DNA from: JBBQYD01 sp942493075
Lineage (GTDB): Bacteria > Verrucomicrobiota > Verrucomicrobiia > Limisphaerales > UBA8199
DNA: 64,000 nt
Assembly: GCA_942493075.1 (NCBI GenBank)
Contig: OW818681.1
Span: forward strand, 930,001-994,000
Reading direction: 5' to 3'
Part shown: positions 8,936-18,800 of the stretch, one piece after another
Layout of the letters: each line of letters begins with the position of its first letter
Position numbering within the stretch: position 1 is the first letter of the stretch
Position numbers and translations under genes: made by a program
The notes under the pieces: model-generated
Told to the model about the DNA's origin: nothing
Seen by the model: only the letters and a program-made list of their open reading frames with translations
Database searches by the model: none

Positions 8936-10234
8936 CTATGATTGATGATTTGGTTGATGCTCTCCAGCCAGCCGCCAGAGGCCCAACTTATCAAAGTGGA
9001 GGTTTGGCCATCGTCTGTTTACGTTTCCATTGGGTTTGCCTCGCTTGCCTCGTCTCTTGAGAAGAAGTTGCCGCAGCCGTCGCCGAACCATCTTGTCGAG
9101 TTCTTCGTGTACATTGCGCACACCATGATCAAAATACCCTCGCCAGCCTTTAAGCCGCCGGTTCAGGTTCTGGATGATTTGACTCATGCTCTGTCCACTG
9201 GTCCGTGGCGTTAGCTGGCGGATTGTCTCTTTGAGTTTGGTTTGGCTCTTTTCGCGCGGCCATTGATAGCCTCGTTCGAAGTGCCAGCCAAGGAACTCAA
9301 ACCCGCCTCGTTGGGTTGCGTCCACTATCCGGGTCTTTTCCGGGTGGAGCCGCAGTCCGGCTTGCATCACCCATTGCTTTACCGTTTCGAGGGCCTCTTG
9401 GGCCTCTGCGCGGCTGCGGCATTGGATGACGAAGTCATCGGCATAGCGGGTCATCCGGTATCCCTTCTGGGCCATCTGATGGTCCAGCGGGTTGAGATAA
9501 ATATTGGCAAGCAAGGGACTGAGCACGCCTCCTTGCGGTGTCCCTTGTTCGGTGGGTTGCCAGCCTTTCATCTCTTCCATCACTCCCGCCTTGAGGCTTT
9601 GCTCGATGAGCCGCAGCACGCGCCGGTCGCTTACCCTTTGGCTCACCATCTTGAGCAAGGCTTCCTGTGGAATCGAATCGAAGTAACCTTTTAAATCGGC
9701 GTCTACAATCCAAGTGTAGCCGCCCTGCAAAAGCCCTTCAACCCGCGCCACTGCCTGCTGCGCCTTGTGTCCGGGCCGAAAACCGTAAGAGTGCTCCGCA
9801 AACTCACGCTCGAAGATAGGTTCGAGCACTCGCTGCATTGCGCCTTCCACGATTCGGTCCCTTACACACGGTATTCCCAACGGCCTCTTCTCTTTTGTTC
9901 CCGGCTTGTCTATCCAGACCCGCCGGGCAGGCCGGCGCTCGTAGCTGTCCGAGCGCAGTTCCTGGTGCAAGCGTTTGAGTTCCTGCTCCCGATGAGCTTG
10001 GAACGCAGCAACGCTCTGCCGGTCCACTCCTGCTGCTCCGCGCTTTGCCGCTACGGCCAGCCACGAACTCATCAGGTTGCTTTCCGACCATACCTTATCC
10101 ATCAGACTGTACCATCGGCCTCCCTTGATCCCTTGTTCCAAGGCCATCAACATGCGGTCGGTCCAGACCGAACGTTCCACCCACTTCCATCGAAGTGCGA
10201 TCTCTCCGGCAGGCATAGTGGCCTTTGGGACCAC
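8936..10234 (-). CDS. ltrA: Group II intron reverse transcriptase/maturase
   Basis: A 432-residue intron-encoded protein. It has RT motifs in order: PLGIPCVRDRIVEGAMQRVL, SYGFRPGHKAQQAV, WIVDADLKGYFDSI, GTPQGGVLSPLLANIYLNPLD and the polymerase YADD in RYADDFVIQCRS. The thumb GFEFLGWHFERGYQWP and the GIIM maturase motif LNRRLKGWRGYFDHG follow. There is no HNH endonuclease domain, which fits class C/CL-type elements that target by structure. Start is GTG 10234; ATG 10216 (MPAGEIALRW) is an alternative. The protein binds the intron RNA to promote splicing and reverse transcribes it into new sites. The frame is intact, so the element may be active. Confidence 0.92.
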   Translation of the reverse strand: MVPKATMPAGEIALRWKWVERSVWTDRMLMALEQGIKGGRWYSLMDKVWSESNLMSSWLAVAAKRGAAGVDRQSVAAFQAHREQELKRLHQELRSDSYERRPARRVWIDKPGTKEKRPLGIPCVRDRIVEGAMQRVLEPIFEREFAEHSYGFRPGHKAQQAVARVEGLLQGGYTWIVDADLKGYFDSIPQEALLKMVSQRVSDRRVLRLIEQSLKAGVMEEMKGWQPTEQGTPQGGVLSPLLANIYLNPLDHQMAQKGYRMTRYADDFVIQCRSRAEAQEALETVKQWVMQAGLRLHPEKTRIVDATQRGGFEFLGWHFERGYQWPREKSQTKLKETIRQLTPRTSGQSMSQIIQNLNRRLKGWRGYFDHGVRNVHEELDKMVRRRLRQLLLKRRGKRGKPNGNVNRRWPNLHFDKLGLWRLAGEHQPNHQS

Positions 10235-10741
10235 ACTCGTGCCGGTTTGCTTTTGGCTTTCGTTGTTCTACCATTCCTGCATCTGCCTTCCTGCGTCCCT
10301 TGGCTCCACGGCGTTATGTTGCACCGCTTCATCGCTACTACGGACGCTCTGACCTGTGCCGGGCGGGATCTCGGCCAATAGAGGCCTTCTTCCCGTGCTG
10401 CCCCGGCAGGGTTCCCTGCTTCATGCATGCAACCTTCTGACCATTCCGTCCCCACCCACTTCCCGTGTCCAACCAGGCTTTTCAGATGTTCACTATTCAG
10501 CGCTGGCATTTATCTATGGCTGCGGGTAACTCAATCCCGCTTGGGGCTTCGCTCATGCCTAGCAGGCTCGCCCAGCACGGTCAGCCGTATCGGGTTCGTT
10601 ATCCTACGGACTGGTCATTCACCTTCCGTTGCTCCCCACACGGGAATCTCTCCCGCGCAGTCCCTTCGGTTACCGGGGGTGAACTTCTCCCGGAGGCGGA
10701 CTTTCACCACCTTGTTTGCACCCACTCGCAGGCGCACTAGG

Positions 10742-10758
10742 CCCGGTGCCCCACCGGG
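10742..10758. other. Stem-loop at the intron 5' exon
   Basis: CCCGGTG/CACCGGG with a 3-nt loop lies 4 nt outside the intron 5' end. It is probably the structural target recognised by the intron, and perhaps originally a transcription terminator. Confidence 0.55.
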
Positions 10759-10889
10759 CGCGTCCATTTTGTTCTCCCAGAGCAACTTGACTTTCAGAGC
10801 CACTGGTGTTTACTGAGCGTGTGAGCGGTCCTGGCCAGCATACGAAACCAAGCGCAACCAAAGAGAATCACCCGGGAGCACATTTGGTC

Positions 10890-11483
10890 ATGGGACCTCC
10901 TGTAAACCTGTATAGTATCGTTCGCCCGACACGCATTTCTATCATTTCTGGGATCGATAGAACGGCTGCGGTCACATTTGTGGAAAGCAAACATAAGTAC
11001 TCCAGTTCGGGTATAATGTTTTCATGTGTGGCGGGTTCAACGGAGATCGCTATGCAGCTTGCGCCAGCAAACAAGCTGCTGGGAATTCTCCCTCGCGCCT
11101 ACGAAGGGACGGCGACCACTGAGACGGGAAGTCGTTGGTCAATAGTTGTGGGAAACACGACGGCGGAAGCTGTTACCTGTTCGATGGGAGACACTAAGCT
11201 GTTCATAGCTGCAAGGTCACGGAGCGGCGATACGCCGTACGCTCTCTGGTTGGCGTTGCCTGACATGCGCGCTCCACTCCTGGAAATCGAACTTTCTCCT
11301 AACCTCACGTGGTCAGAATTACGGCAATCAAAGTTCGGCCTTGGTTATGGCTTGATGGGACGTTGGCTGAGGGAACTTGATTCGGTGACCCGGGATTATG
11401 ATGCGCAGCTAATTAAAGGAGGCATTGGTTGTTGTCTGGTAGCGTTTGAGAGGGTTTACAGATCCGAGTTCTCCAGGGAATGA
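10890..11483 (+). CDS. Hypothetical protein
   Basis: An open frame of 197 codons from ATG 10890 (it opens at a GTG at 10806). The product has plausible beta-strand content (SIVVGNTTAEAV, TKLFIAARSRSG, LWLALPDMRAPLLEIELSP) and no signal peptide or membrane segment. GGGAG is 12 nt upstream, a poor spacing. No family is recognised and composition does not clearly distinguish it from chance, so it is listed with low confidence. Confidence 0.35.
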   Translation: MGPPVNLYSIVRPTRISIISGIDRTAAVTFVESKHKYSSSGIMFSCVAGSTEIAMQLAPANKLLGILPRAYEGTATTETGSRWSIVVGNTTAEAVTCSMGDTKLFIAARSRSGDTPYALWLALPDMRAPLLEIELSPNLTWSELRQSKFGLGYGLMGRWLRELDSVTRDYDAQLIKGGIGCCLVAFERVYRSEFSRE

Positions 11484-11890
11484 ACGTTCCCTCGGTTGAC
11501 AAGGTGAGACCTCGAGGACTGTCACAATTATCCGTCGATCAGGCAATACCAGTGGTAAGCGAACTCTGCAGCCATCAAACACAGATTGAGCCGTGCAAGG
11601 CTTGAGCACTCGGACGCAATTCCGCTTACGGTTTTTGTCATTTTATTTTACATTTGGATTCCCGCTGAGAGCCTTACCTAAGTTACTTTAGTAAAACTGT
11701 TTACAACTCTTCTTTGCAAAAAAGTTGTTTTCACATGTCGGCATGCTTTACGAAATACTGGAGGGGTGAGAAACTGTAGGCAATGGCTTTTTGATTGTAA
11801 GATATCTTACACCAATGGTTTGCATCATGCATCGAATTCGTTGGTATTCTTCTTGCTCCCTCTAGAAATCAGTAACCTTAACCAAAAAAC
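11484..11890. other. Intergenic, AT-rich promoter-like region
   Basis: No convincing gene. The stretch 11636-11760 is strongly AT-rich against its surroundings and contains AAGTTACTTTAGT and CAAAAAAGTTGTTTT. It is the likely promoter region of the VPDSG-CTERM gene, but no clear -35/-10 pair could be fixed. Confidence 0.4.
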
Positions 11891-12571
11891 ATGAACAACA
11901 AAACACTTCTAACTTTATCCTTCTCGGTGCTAATCAGTCTGAGTTCTAACGCGCAGATCCCGTTCGCGACGGGCAGCGGAGGGTCTGTCGGAGTTGGAGC
12001 AGTTCAACAAAGCATCGATTTTGTCGGCGACTATAACGGCGGGCTTGAAAACGATTGGGCGGACAAGTTCGGAGATAGGGGGCAGTTTCGGTTTGACCTA
12101 AATGTGACGGGCATTGTTGCCGTGGATGGATACCCGGCTTATGTATCGCCAGGAACTTATAGTTACGAAACCAGTCCCGTTTCGGGCAAGACCTGGGCGA
12201 TCAACAACCTCTCCGGTGGTAATGTTGTTAACAGCGTGCTGCGCGGAACAATCCAATCCATTAACTTTGGAGAAAACACATTTGATGCGGTTTTGCTCTC
12301 CGATGGATTCTTCAATGGGTACGGGGATTGGAACAAGAATGGTGACGTCACTGATGACAAGGAACCGCTGAGTGACTTGCCAGTGGGAAACACCAAGTAC
12401 GTTCTGAACGGTAAGGTCTATGTGTCTGGCACATTGGACCAAGCTCCAACCGGCGGTAAGACCTGGAATCTTACCTACACATTCGGAGTTCCTGATTCCT
12501 CATCCACTCTGATGCTTCTTGGAATAGCCTTTTCAGGAATGGCGTTCGTCCGCCGCCGGTTCGTAGCTTAG
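11891..12571 (+). CDS. Secreted protein with VPDSG-CTERM-type sorting tail
   Basis: A 226-residue exported protein. It has an N-terminal signal peptide (MNNKTLLTLSFSVLISLSSNA), a beta-rich middle without a recognised catalytic fold, and a C-terminal triplet of VPDSSS, a hydrophobic helix (TLMLLGIAFSGMAFV) and basic residues RRRF. This is the layout of the VPDSG/PEP-CTERM signal, which in Verrucomicrobia is thought to be cleaved by an exosortase and to attach proteins at the surface. The motif reads VPDSS rather than VPDSG. No exosortase gene is in the window. The middle contains a Ca-loop-like NKNGDVTDDKEP. A strong terminator follows, so it is probably monocistronic. Confidence 0.8.
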   Translation: MNNKTLLTLSFSVLISLSSNAQIPFATGSGGSVGVGAVQQSIDFVGDYNGGLENDWADKFGDRGQFRFDLNVTGIVAVDGYPAYVSPGTYSYETSPVSGKTWAINNLSGGNVVNSVLRGTIQSINFGENTFDAVLLSDGFFNGYGDWNKNGDVTDDKEPLSDLPVGNTKYVLNGKVYVSGTLDQAPTGGKTWNLTYTFGVPDSSSTLMLLGIAFSGMAFVRRRFVA

Positions 12572-12597
12572 CATATTCGTCAGATTCGGAATAGGAA

Positions 12598-12624
12598 CCC
12601 GGCTTTAACGCCGGGTTTTTCTTT
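12598..12624 (+). terminator. Rho-independent terminator
   Basis: CCCGGC/GCCGGG with a TTTAAC loop (12598-12615), followed by TTTTTCTTT. It lies 27 nt after the VPDSG-CTERM stop codon. Confidence 0.85.
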
Positions 12625-12827
12625 GACTGTCCTCCGCCTCACCCCGGGTTCTCTCCGTGCGCGCATAATGCTTGAGCTCCTTTTCAGACATCTGGGTGGA
12701 TCTGTGAAATCTGCGGATTTCCCTTTAAGTTCATTGTGTTGCACATCCCCTTTTTCACACCCCAAAAACCGCCCCAGGTGAAATTTGATTTCGACCTTTC
12801 CTGTCATCCCGAATATTGTGCGCGGAG

Positions 12828-15494
12828 ATGTCTGCCGAGACCCAATTGACGCCCATGATGGCGCAGTATCGACGGATCAAGAGCGAGTTGCCTTCCGGCG
12901 CCTTGCTCATGTTCCGGTTGGGCGACTTTTATGAGATGTTCTTCGAGGACGCTCAGGATGGGGCGCGTCTGCTGAATGTGGCCCTGACCCGCCGTGGCAC
13001 CGTTCCGATGTGCGGCATCCCTTTCCACGCGGCCAATGCCTATATTGGCAAACTGCTCAAGTCCGGACGCAAAGTCGCCATTTGCGACCAGGTGGAGGAT
13101 GCGAAGAAAGGCCAACTGGTAAAGCGGGAGGTCACTTCGATCCTGAGCCCGGGGACTCATTTCGATGAGCGCATGCTCGTCTCCGAACGCAACAATTTTC
13201 TTGGGGCAGTTTATGAGTCGGGCGGGGTCTTTGGTTTGGCATTTGCCGACCTGACCACTGGCGAATTCCGCAGCACAGAACTCAATGGTGACGACGCGCT
13301 CCTGACGGAATTGCAGCGGGTGCGTCCGGCTGAGTTGATCTGTCCTGGTGAAGCTCAGAGCTTGCTGACCTTACTGCGCACTGGACAGCGGGGAAAGACA
13401 TCGGATGCGCCTGCCCCGGAAACTCCGGGTGCTGAGCCGGGCAACCCTGGTCTGACTGGTGAATCCAGCTTCGGCTGGGTCCTGAATGGATACGAAGATT
13501 GGGTGTTTGCCGCTGAGACATCCGTTTTTACCCTGCGCGATCATTTCAAAGTCAGTTCGTTGGATGGGTTCGGCTTGAAAGACCGGGATGCTGCGAGCGG
13601 GGCTGCTGGCGCCGTTCTGCATTATCTTTCCCAGCACCTGCGCCGGGACATCTCCGGTCTCACGCGCATCTCGTTTTATCAGAGGACAGATTATCTCGCC
13701 TTGGATTTCACGACGTTGCGGCATCTGGAAGTTCTGGAGCCGCTCCATCATGACGCGCCACGCCAGGCGACGTTGTTCGGTGCCCTGAACCGGACCGTCA
13801 CCCCCATGGGCGCGCGGCGTCTTCGCGATTGGCTCTCCCAACCCCTGGCTTCAGCAGACGCCATCGCACGAAGGCACGACGCCGTGCAACTCCTGCTTGA
13901 GGATGCTGAGGTGTTGGAGCGCTTGCGCAATGCTTTGCAGCAAGTGCGGGATCTAGAACGCACCGTCGGCCGCCTCAGCGCCGGCAGCGGTAACGCGCGC
14001 GACATGGCTTCTTTACGCACCGGGTTGGAGCAGTTGCCCGCAGTGAAAACCGTGCTGACTGACGCCTTGGCAAGAGCGACAGGTAACCACGGCGCCATGC
14101 GTGAATTGCCTTCGTTGGAAGTGCCCGGCCCCAACCCGGACGATAGCCTGATCGGCGCTTTGAGGGCGGAGATTGTTGAATGCCCCGAGTTGCGCACGCA
14201 GATTGCCGCTGCAATTGTCGATGAACCGCCGCTGGCGCTTAAGGAAGGCGGCATTTTTAGGGACGGCTTTGACCCCGCGCTGGACGAATTGCGACTGGCA
14301 ATGCGCGGCGGCAAAGATTGGATCGCGAAGCTTCAGCAGGACGAGATCACCCGAACCGGGATTCCTTCACTCAAGGTGCGGTTCAATTCGGTTTTTGGAT
14401 ATTACATCGAGATCACCAGGACCCATCTCGACAAGGTGCCGTCGGACTACATCCGCAAACAAACGATCGCCAATGGCGAGCGGTTTGTGACCCCGGACCT
14501 GAAGACGATGGAAGGGAAGATCCTGGGAGCGGAAGAACGCAGCGTGAAGCTCGAATACGAGTTGTTCCAGCGACTCCGCGAATCGGTGCTCACATATTTG
14601 GCCGCACTTCAGAAGACGGCGTCGGCCCTCGCGCAGTTGGATGTGCTCTCATCCTTTGCAGAGGTGGCGCGGCTGTTCCAATATTGCCGCCCCACCGTGC
14701 GGGATGAGGGTGTGTTGAACATACGTGACGGACGCCACCCCGTCCTCGAACAGAACCTCGGCGGAGAGCGTTTTGTTCCGAACGATATTGTATTTGATTC
14801 CTCAGTTCAGATCGCGTTGATCACAGGTCCGAACATGGCCGGAAAGAGCACCTATATCCGGCAGGCCGCATTGCTGACCTTGCTGGCACACACAGGATCG
14901 TTTATTCCTGCTACGGAGGCCCGGGTGGATTTGGTAGATCGGATCTTCACGCGTATCGGCGCCAGCGATGACTTGGCCAGGGGACAATCCACCTTCATGG
15001 TTGAGATGTGCGAAACTGCGAACATCCTGAACAACGCAACCGCGCGCAGCCTGGTGGTACTCGATGAAATCGGGCGTGGAACGAGCACCTTTGATGGACT
15101 GAGCCTGGCCTGGTCGATTGTCGAATACTTGCACAACCAGGTGGGGGCGAAAACGCTTTTTGCGACACATTACCATGAACTGACCGAGCTGGCTGGACGT
15201 TTCCCGCGGATCAAAAATTTCAACATCGCAGTGCGGGAATGGCACGATCAGATCGTGTTCCTGCGCAAGATTGTGGCAGGCGGCACCGATAAGAGTTATG
15301 GCATCCAGGTGGCGCGTTTGGCCGGGGTTCCCAACCCCGTGCTACAACGGGCCAAGGAGATCCTGCGCAACCTGGAGGAATCCGAGTTAACCCCGGAAGG
15401 CAACGTGCGCCAGGTCAGCCGTCGGCAACAGGACCGCGAGAAACTCAAGAACCTCGCCCCCGCCCCGCAGATGGACCTCTTCGGCACTGCCTGA
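12828..15494 (+). CDS. mutS: DNA mismatch repair protein MutS
   Basis: An 888-residue MutS. The mismatch-binding domain I carries the Phe-x-Glu-type loop in GDFYEMFFEDA near residue 35. Connector, lever and clamp domains follow, then the ABC ATPase with Walker A GPNMAGKSTYIRQ near residue 667, the signature STFMVEM, Walker B LVVLDEIGRGTSTFDGLS, the His loop FATHYHEL and the C-terminal helix-turn-helix. It recognises mispairs and recruits MutL. No mutL is adjacent. ATG 12828 is used, with GGAG directly abutting it; a TTG at 12816 and ATGs at 12855/12858 are alternatives. Length and motifs are normal. Confidence 0.96.
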   Translation: MSAETQLTPMMAQYRRIKSELPSGALLMFRLGDFYEMFFEDAQDGARLLNVALTRRGTVPMCGIPFHAANAYIGKLLKSGRKVAICDQVEDAKKGQLVKREVTSILSPGTHFDERMLVSERNNFLGAVYESGGVFGLAFADLTTGEFRSTELNGDDALLTELQRVRPAELICPGEAQSLLTLLRTGQRGKTSDAPAPETPGAEPGNPGLTGESSFGWVLNGYEDWVFAAETSVFTLRDHFKVSSLDGFGLKDRDAASGAAGAVLHYLSQHLRRDISGLTRISFYQRTDYLALDFTTLRHLEVLEPLHHDAPRQATLFGALNRTVTPMGARRLRDWLSQPLASADAIARRHDAVQLLLEDAEVLERLRNALQQVRDLERTVGRLSAGSGNARDMASLRTGLEQLPAVKTVLTDALARATGNHGAMRELPSLEVPGPNPDDSLIGALRAEIVECPELRTQIAAAIVDEPPLALKEGGIFRDGFDPALDELRLAMRGGKDWIAKLQQDEITRTGIPSLKVRFNSVFGYYIEITRTHLDKVPSDYIRKQTIANGERFVTPDLKTMEGKILGAEERSVKLEYELFQRLRESVLTYLAALQKTASALAQLDVLSSFAEVARLFQYCRPTVRDEGVLNIRDGRHPVLEQNLGGERFVPNDIVFDSSVQIALITGPNMAGKSTYIRQAALLTLLAHTGSFIPATEARVDLVDRIFTRIGASDDLARGQSTFMVEMCETANILNNATARSLVVLDEIGRGTSTFDGLSLAWSIVEYLHNQVGAKTLFATHYHELTELAGRFPRIKNFNIAVREWHDQIVFLRKIVAGGTDKSYGIQVARLAGVPNPVLQRAKEILRNLEESELTPEGNVRQVSRRQQDREKLKNLAPAPQMDLFGTA

Positions 15495-15850
15495 CGGCAG
15501 GAGGACAGGAGGCCTATTGTGCAGAGATCCGTTGGAATGATTAAGAATCAAAAGCTATACCCAATGTTCAAAGCGTATTGGGTTAAGCTACGTAAACGCA
15601 ACAAAGATAAAGTGTTGAGAGAAATGTGCAGAGTTAAAGAAAGTTATTGACGGAAAATCTGGTTGGATTTAAAAGGAGAGCACAACATTCAATCGCAGTA
15701 AATAGTCGGTCATATTGCTCATCTAAAGCATCCGCGCGCTTGGCAGCGGCTGGCGAAGAGAGGGTGTGAGTTCTCGTGGGTGTCTGCTCTTGGTTGGTTG
15801 CGGTGTCTTTCCATGTGTCATGAAGACGACCGGCCTAGCTTTGCACGCCC
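15495..15850. other. Intergenic region upstream of the giant toxin gene
   Basis: No gene. The stretch 15600-15720 is AT-rich. A possible promoter is TTGACG (15651) with TTAAAA 16 nt later. AAAGGAGAG (about 15670) resembles a ribosome site but has no start codon behind it. The call is weak. Confidence 0.3.
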
Positions 15851-18800
15851 ATGAAAACATGCGCTGGTGTTCGCTCTCTGCTTTTTGCCTTTCTTGCGAT
15901 CCATACAGCTTTCGCAGGTTCCAACGATCAGGACCTCTCTCGGCATGTGCTTACACGGGCGCCCCATCACAAGGTCACGGCAGTTGTCGAGTCAGTCACG
16001 AATGCTGCGGGGGGCGTGGAGATTTTCACCAACAGGGTTACAATCGTCGCCAACGGATTACAGCGGCGACAGGGAGAGCTATGGGTTGACGCTTCGCCAA
16101 GTTTAGTAAAGTCCAATGCGGCTTTCTATTATGTGGGAGCTGCTTTCGAGGCGCGGTTTCCAGCGACGCTGAATTCGGAGTCATTGCTGGTGCGCATGCC
16201 CGACGGGGAGCGACTTGAGATAACCGTGATTGGACTGGCGTATTTCGATTGGGCGCTACAGACCAACGTCCTAATTGGGGGCATCGTCGAAAAACCAGGT
16301 GCCATCATCGAAAGCAACCATGTATCCTACGCAGATTGTTTCGATGATGTCCGCGCCGATGTGATCTATCATTGTGAAAGGGGCGCTCTTCACCAGAATA
16401 TCAACCTTCGAGAGCAACTCCCGCCTCCTGAGGCTTGGGGGCTCAATTCCACGTCAACATTCCTGGTTGTTCTCTCGGAGGTTCATCACAGCCCTAAAGC
16501 TCAGATTCGCAAGAAATCCTTTCCAACGGTAACAGGGGATCTGGCGGATGAGGACATCCGGCTTGGATCGATGCGACTTATTCCGGGAGAAGCGTTCCTG
16601 AAGGTAAATGGAAAACAGATGAAAGGCATGCGGGTTGCCAAACAACACTCTGAGATAGATGGGCGAAAGATCCTCTTCGAGAAAATCCCTTTGATAAACA
16701 TACGCTCACAATTGCAGGAATTGCCGCCTGTCGGTGGCTTGTCAACGAACTCCAGCACTGCCGGTGCAACGAACAGTTCGACAGCAAAACAGAAACGCTT
16801 TTTTGCAGCAGGCAGCCTCCCCGCGCCGGAAAGACTTGTTGAGAACACTAGAAAACACCAACTGGCGTTGTTGCCTGAATCGAAAACAAGTTTTGTGATC
16901 GACTGGGATCTTGTGGTGAACGCAGATCAAATGAACTTCGACTATGGGACCTATATTATCGATGGGGATGTCTATATATACGATGGCTACTTCAGTCCCG
17001 ACGTTGTGATTAAGTATACCCGCGGAAGTTCCCTGCAACTGGATACCTTTCACTGGAACGGATCAGGTGAAGAAAAAGCTGTTATGACCTCGATCAATGA
17101 TACCAGTGTTGGGGAAGGTGCGGATGAGTATCAGGATTGGGAGTCCCCTTACGATGGTGAGTACGGTCCTGCGTTGGTCGTCGATGCATCGGACCTGTCC
17201 CTGGCCCAGAGCAAGTTCGACGTCTATTACGCGTCGCCGGGAATTATCGCAGAACCATGCTATGTGACGGTAACAGCCCTGGACAAATCCGCGGACAAAA
17301 ACACCGCTGGAGATACCGCTTCTTTTCGTATTCAACGCAGTCTCACGGACAGTGTTCTCACGGTGTATTATAGCACGTCCGGAGCTGCCCAGGCTGGCAC
17401 GGATTACGCGGCACTTCCCGGCGCGGTGACCTTCTCAGCGGGACAAGCTGCGACGAATATTGTCGTTACCCCGCTTCAGACACACAATATTCCATTCTCT
17501 CGATTGAACCTGGTGCTCAGCGCGTCGGGACAGTATGTCCTGGGCACCGAGTCGGACGCACAGGTGTTTATTCGTGATAGCAGTCTTCCCGCACCTCCGT
17601 TGCTAATAAACATGGATTTGGCCACGGATGATTCACCGGAGGTAGGACCTGCGGCGATTGGGCAATCGGCTTCAGATTATTGGAATGCCATGCATTCGTC
17701 CTATTCGCAATGGGCGATCTCAAATGACCTGCACAACGCTTCCTATGTGCAGACTTCGATTAGCTGCACTTTGAGCAACACTCCGGGTTCTTGGGGGTTC
17801 AGTTGTCCCGATCCGATGCAGGGGAATTATGTTTATCGATCATCCGGTCCAGCGTTCATGGTCCTGAGCAACGTTCCGGCTGGCTTCTACGATTTGTATC
17901 TTTACTCGCAAGATGGAAACTACGATTTAGCGGTTGGTGCCCAGGGTTACGGAAACCGGAGGACCCATGATTGGCCAGTACGTCTTCCGTTTATTTGGGA
18001 AGAGGGAGTGCAGTACGCTGCTTTTCGAGGGTTCGAGGTGCACGCTGGCGAGACGGTTAAGGTTACACTGAACGCTGGCGTTGACGGTTATTCGGTTTTG
18101 GGCGGGTTTCAATTGATCAACCTGCCACCACCCTCAATCACGACCCAGCCTTCCGACCTCACGGTTAACCAAGGTGAGAATGCTGGATGGAATGTGACTG
18201 CCAAGGGAGCGCTCCCGCTTTCCTACCAATGGAAACGAAACGGAACAATTATTCAGGGTGCCACTCTCTCCAGTTTGCTGATCGGAAACGTCCAGCCTTC
18301 ACATGCCGCGGGTTACTCCCTCACGGTCTCGAACGTAGCAGGGCAGGTGGTAAGCCGGACAGCAACTCTGACCGTGAGAACTCCTCCTGTCATCGTGGCC
18401 CAACCTGCAGGACAGGCAGTTGCTGAGGGATCGTTGTGCACCTTCACTGTGGGAGTGACGGGCACATCGCCGAAGCAGTACCAGTGGCAATTTCAGGGAA
18501 CCGATATCACAGGGGCTACTGGCTCATCATTCACAATGGTATCGGCACAGACCTTCAGGGCAGGGGAATACAGGGTAAAGGTCAGCAACGCTGCTGGTTC
18601 AGCTTTGAGCAGTTCGGCTCTCCTGCAGGTTCTCCTGGCCCCCACGATTACCATGCAGCCTACTAATGTTGTGGCCAATACTGGCCAGGAAGCCCGGTTC
18701 GATGTCGCGGCAACAGGTTCTCCAACTCTGCAGTATCAATGGATGCACGCAGATACAAATTTGCCCGGGGCTACCTCCGCGGCCTTGGTATTGCCCAACG

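Larger units (their letters stand above)
8848..10737 (-). mobile_element. Complete group II intron
   Basis: A self-splicing retroelement of about 1.89 kb on the minus strand. The 5' end is GTGCGCC at 10737, matching the GTGYG consensus. The intron-encoded protein ends at 8936. A canonical domain V hairpin follows (8887-8920), then a GC-rich domain VI stem with a CTACCCCTAT 3' end at about 8848. Immediately 5' of the insertion site (minus strand) is a terminator-like stem-loop at 10742-10758; insertion behind such structures is known for class C introns. The RNA between 10235 and 10737 is the domain I-III region with no gene. The 3' boundary is good to a few bases. Confidence 0.85.

Noticed and set aside
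8677..8994. Minus-strand ORF of 105 codons at the intron 3' end
   Set aside because: It crosses domain V/VI and the R3 repeat and ends in repetitive GTCCGTG sequence.
10147..10509. 120-codon minus-strand ORF upstream of the intron RT
   Set aside because: It lies in the structured RNA part of the group II intron and in another frame from the RT.
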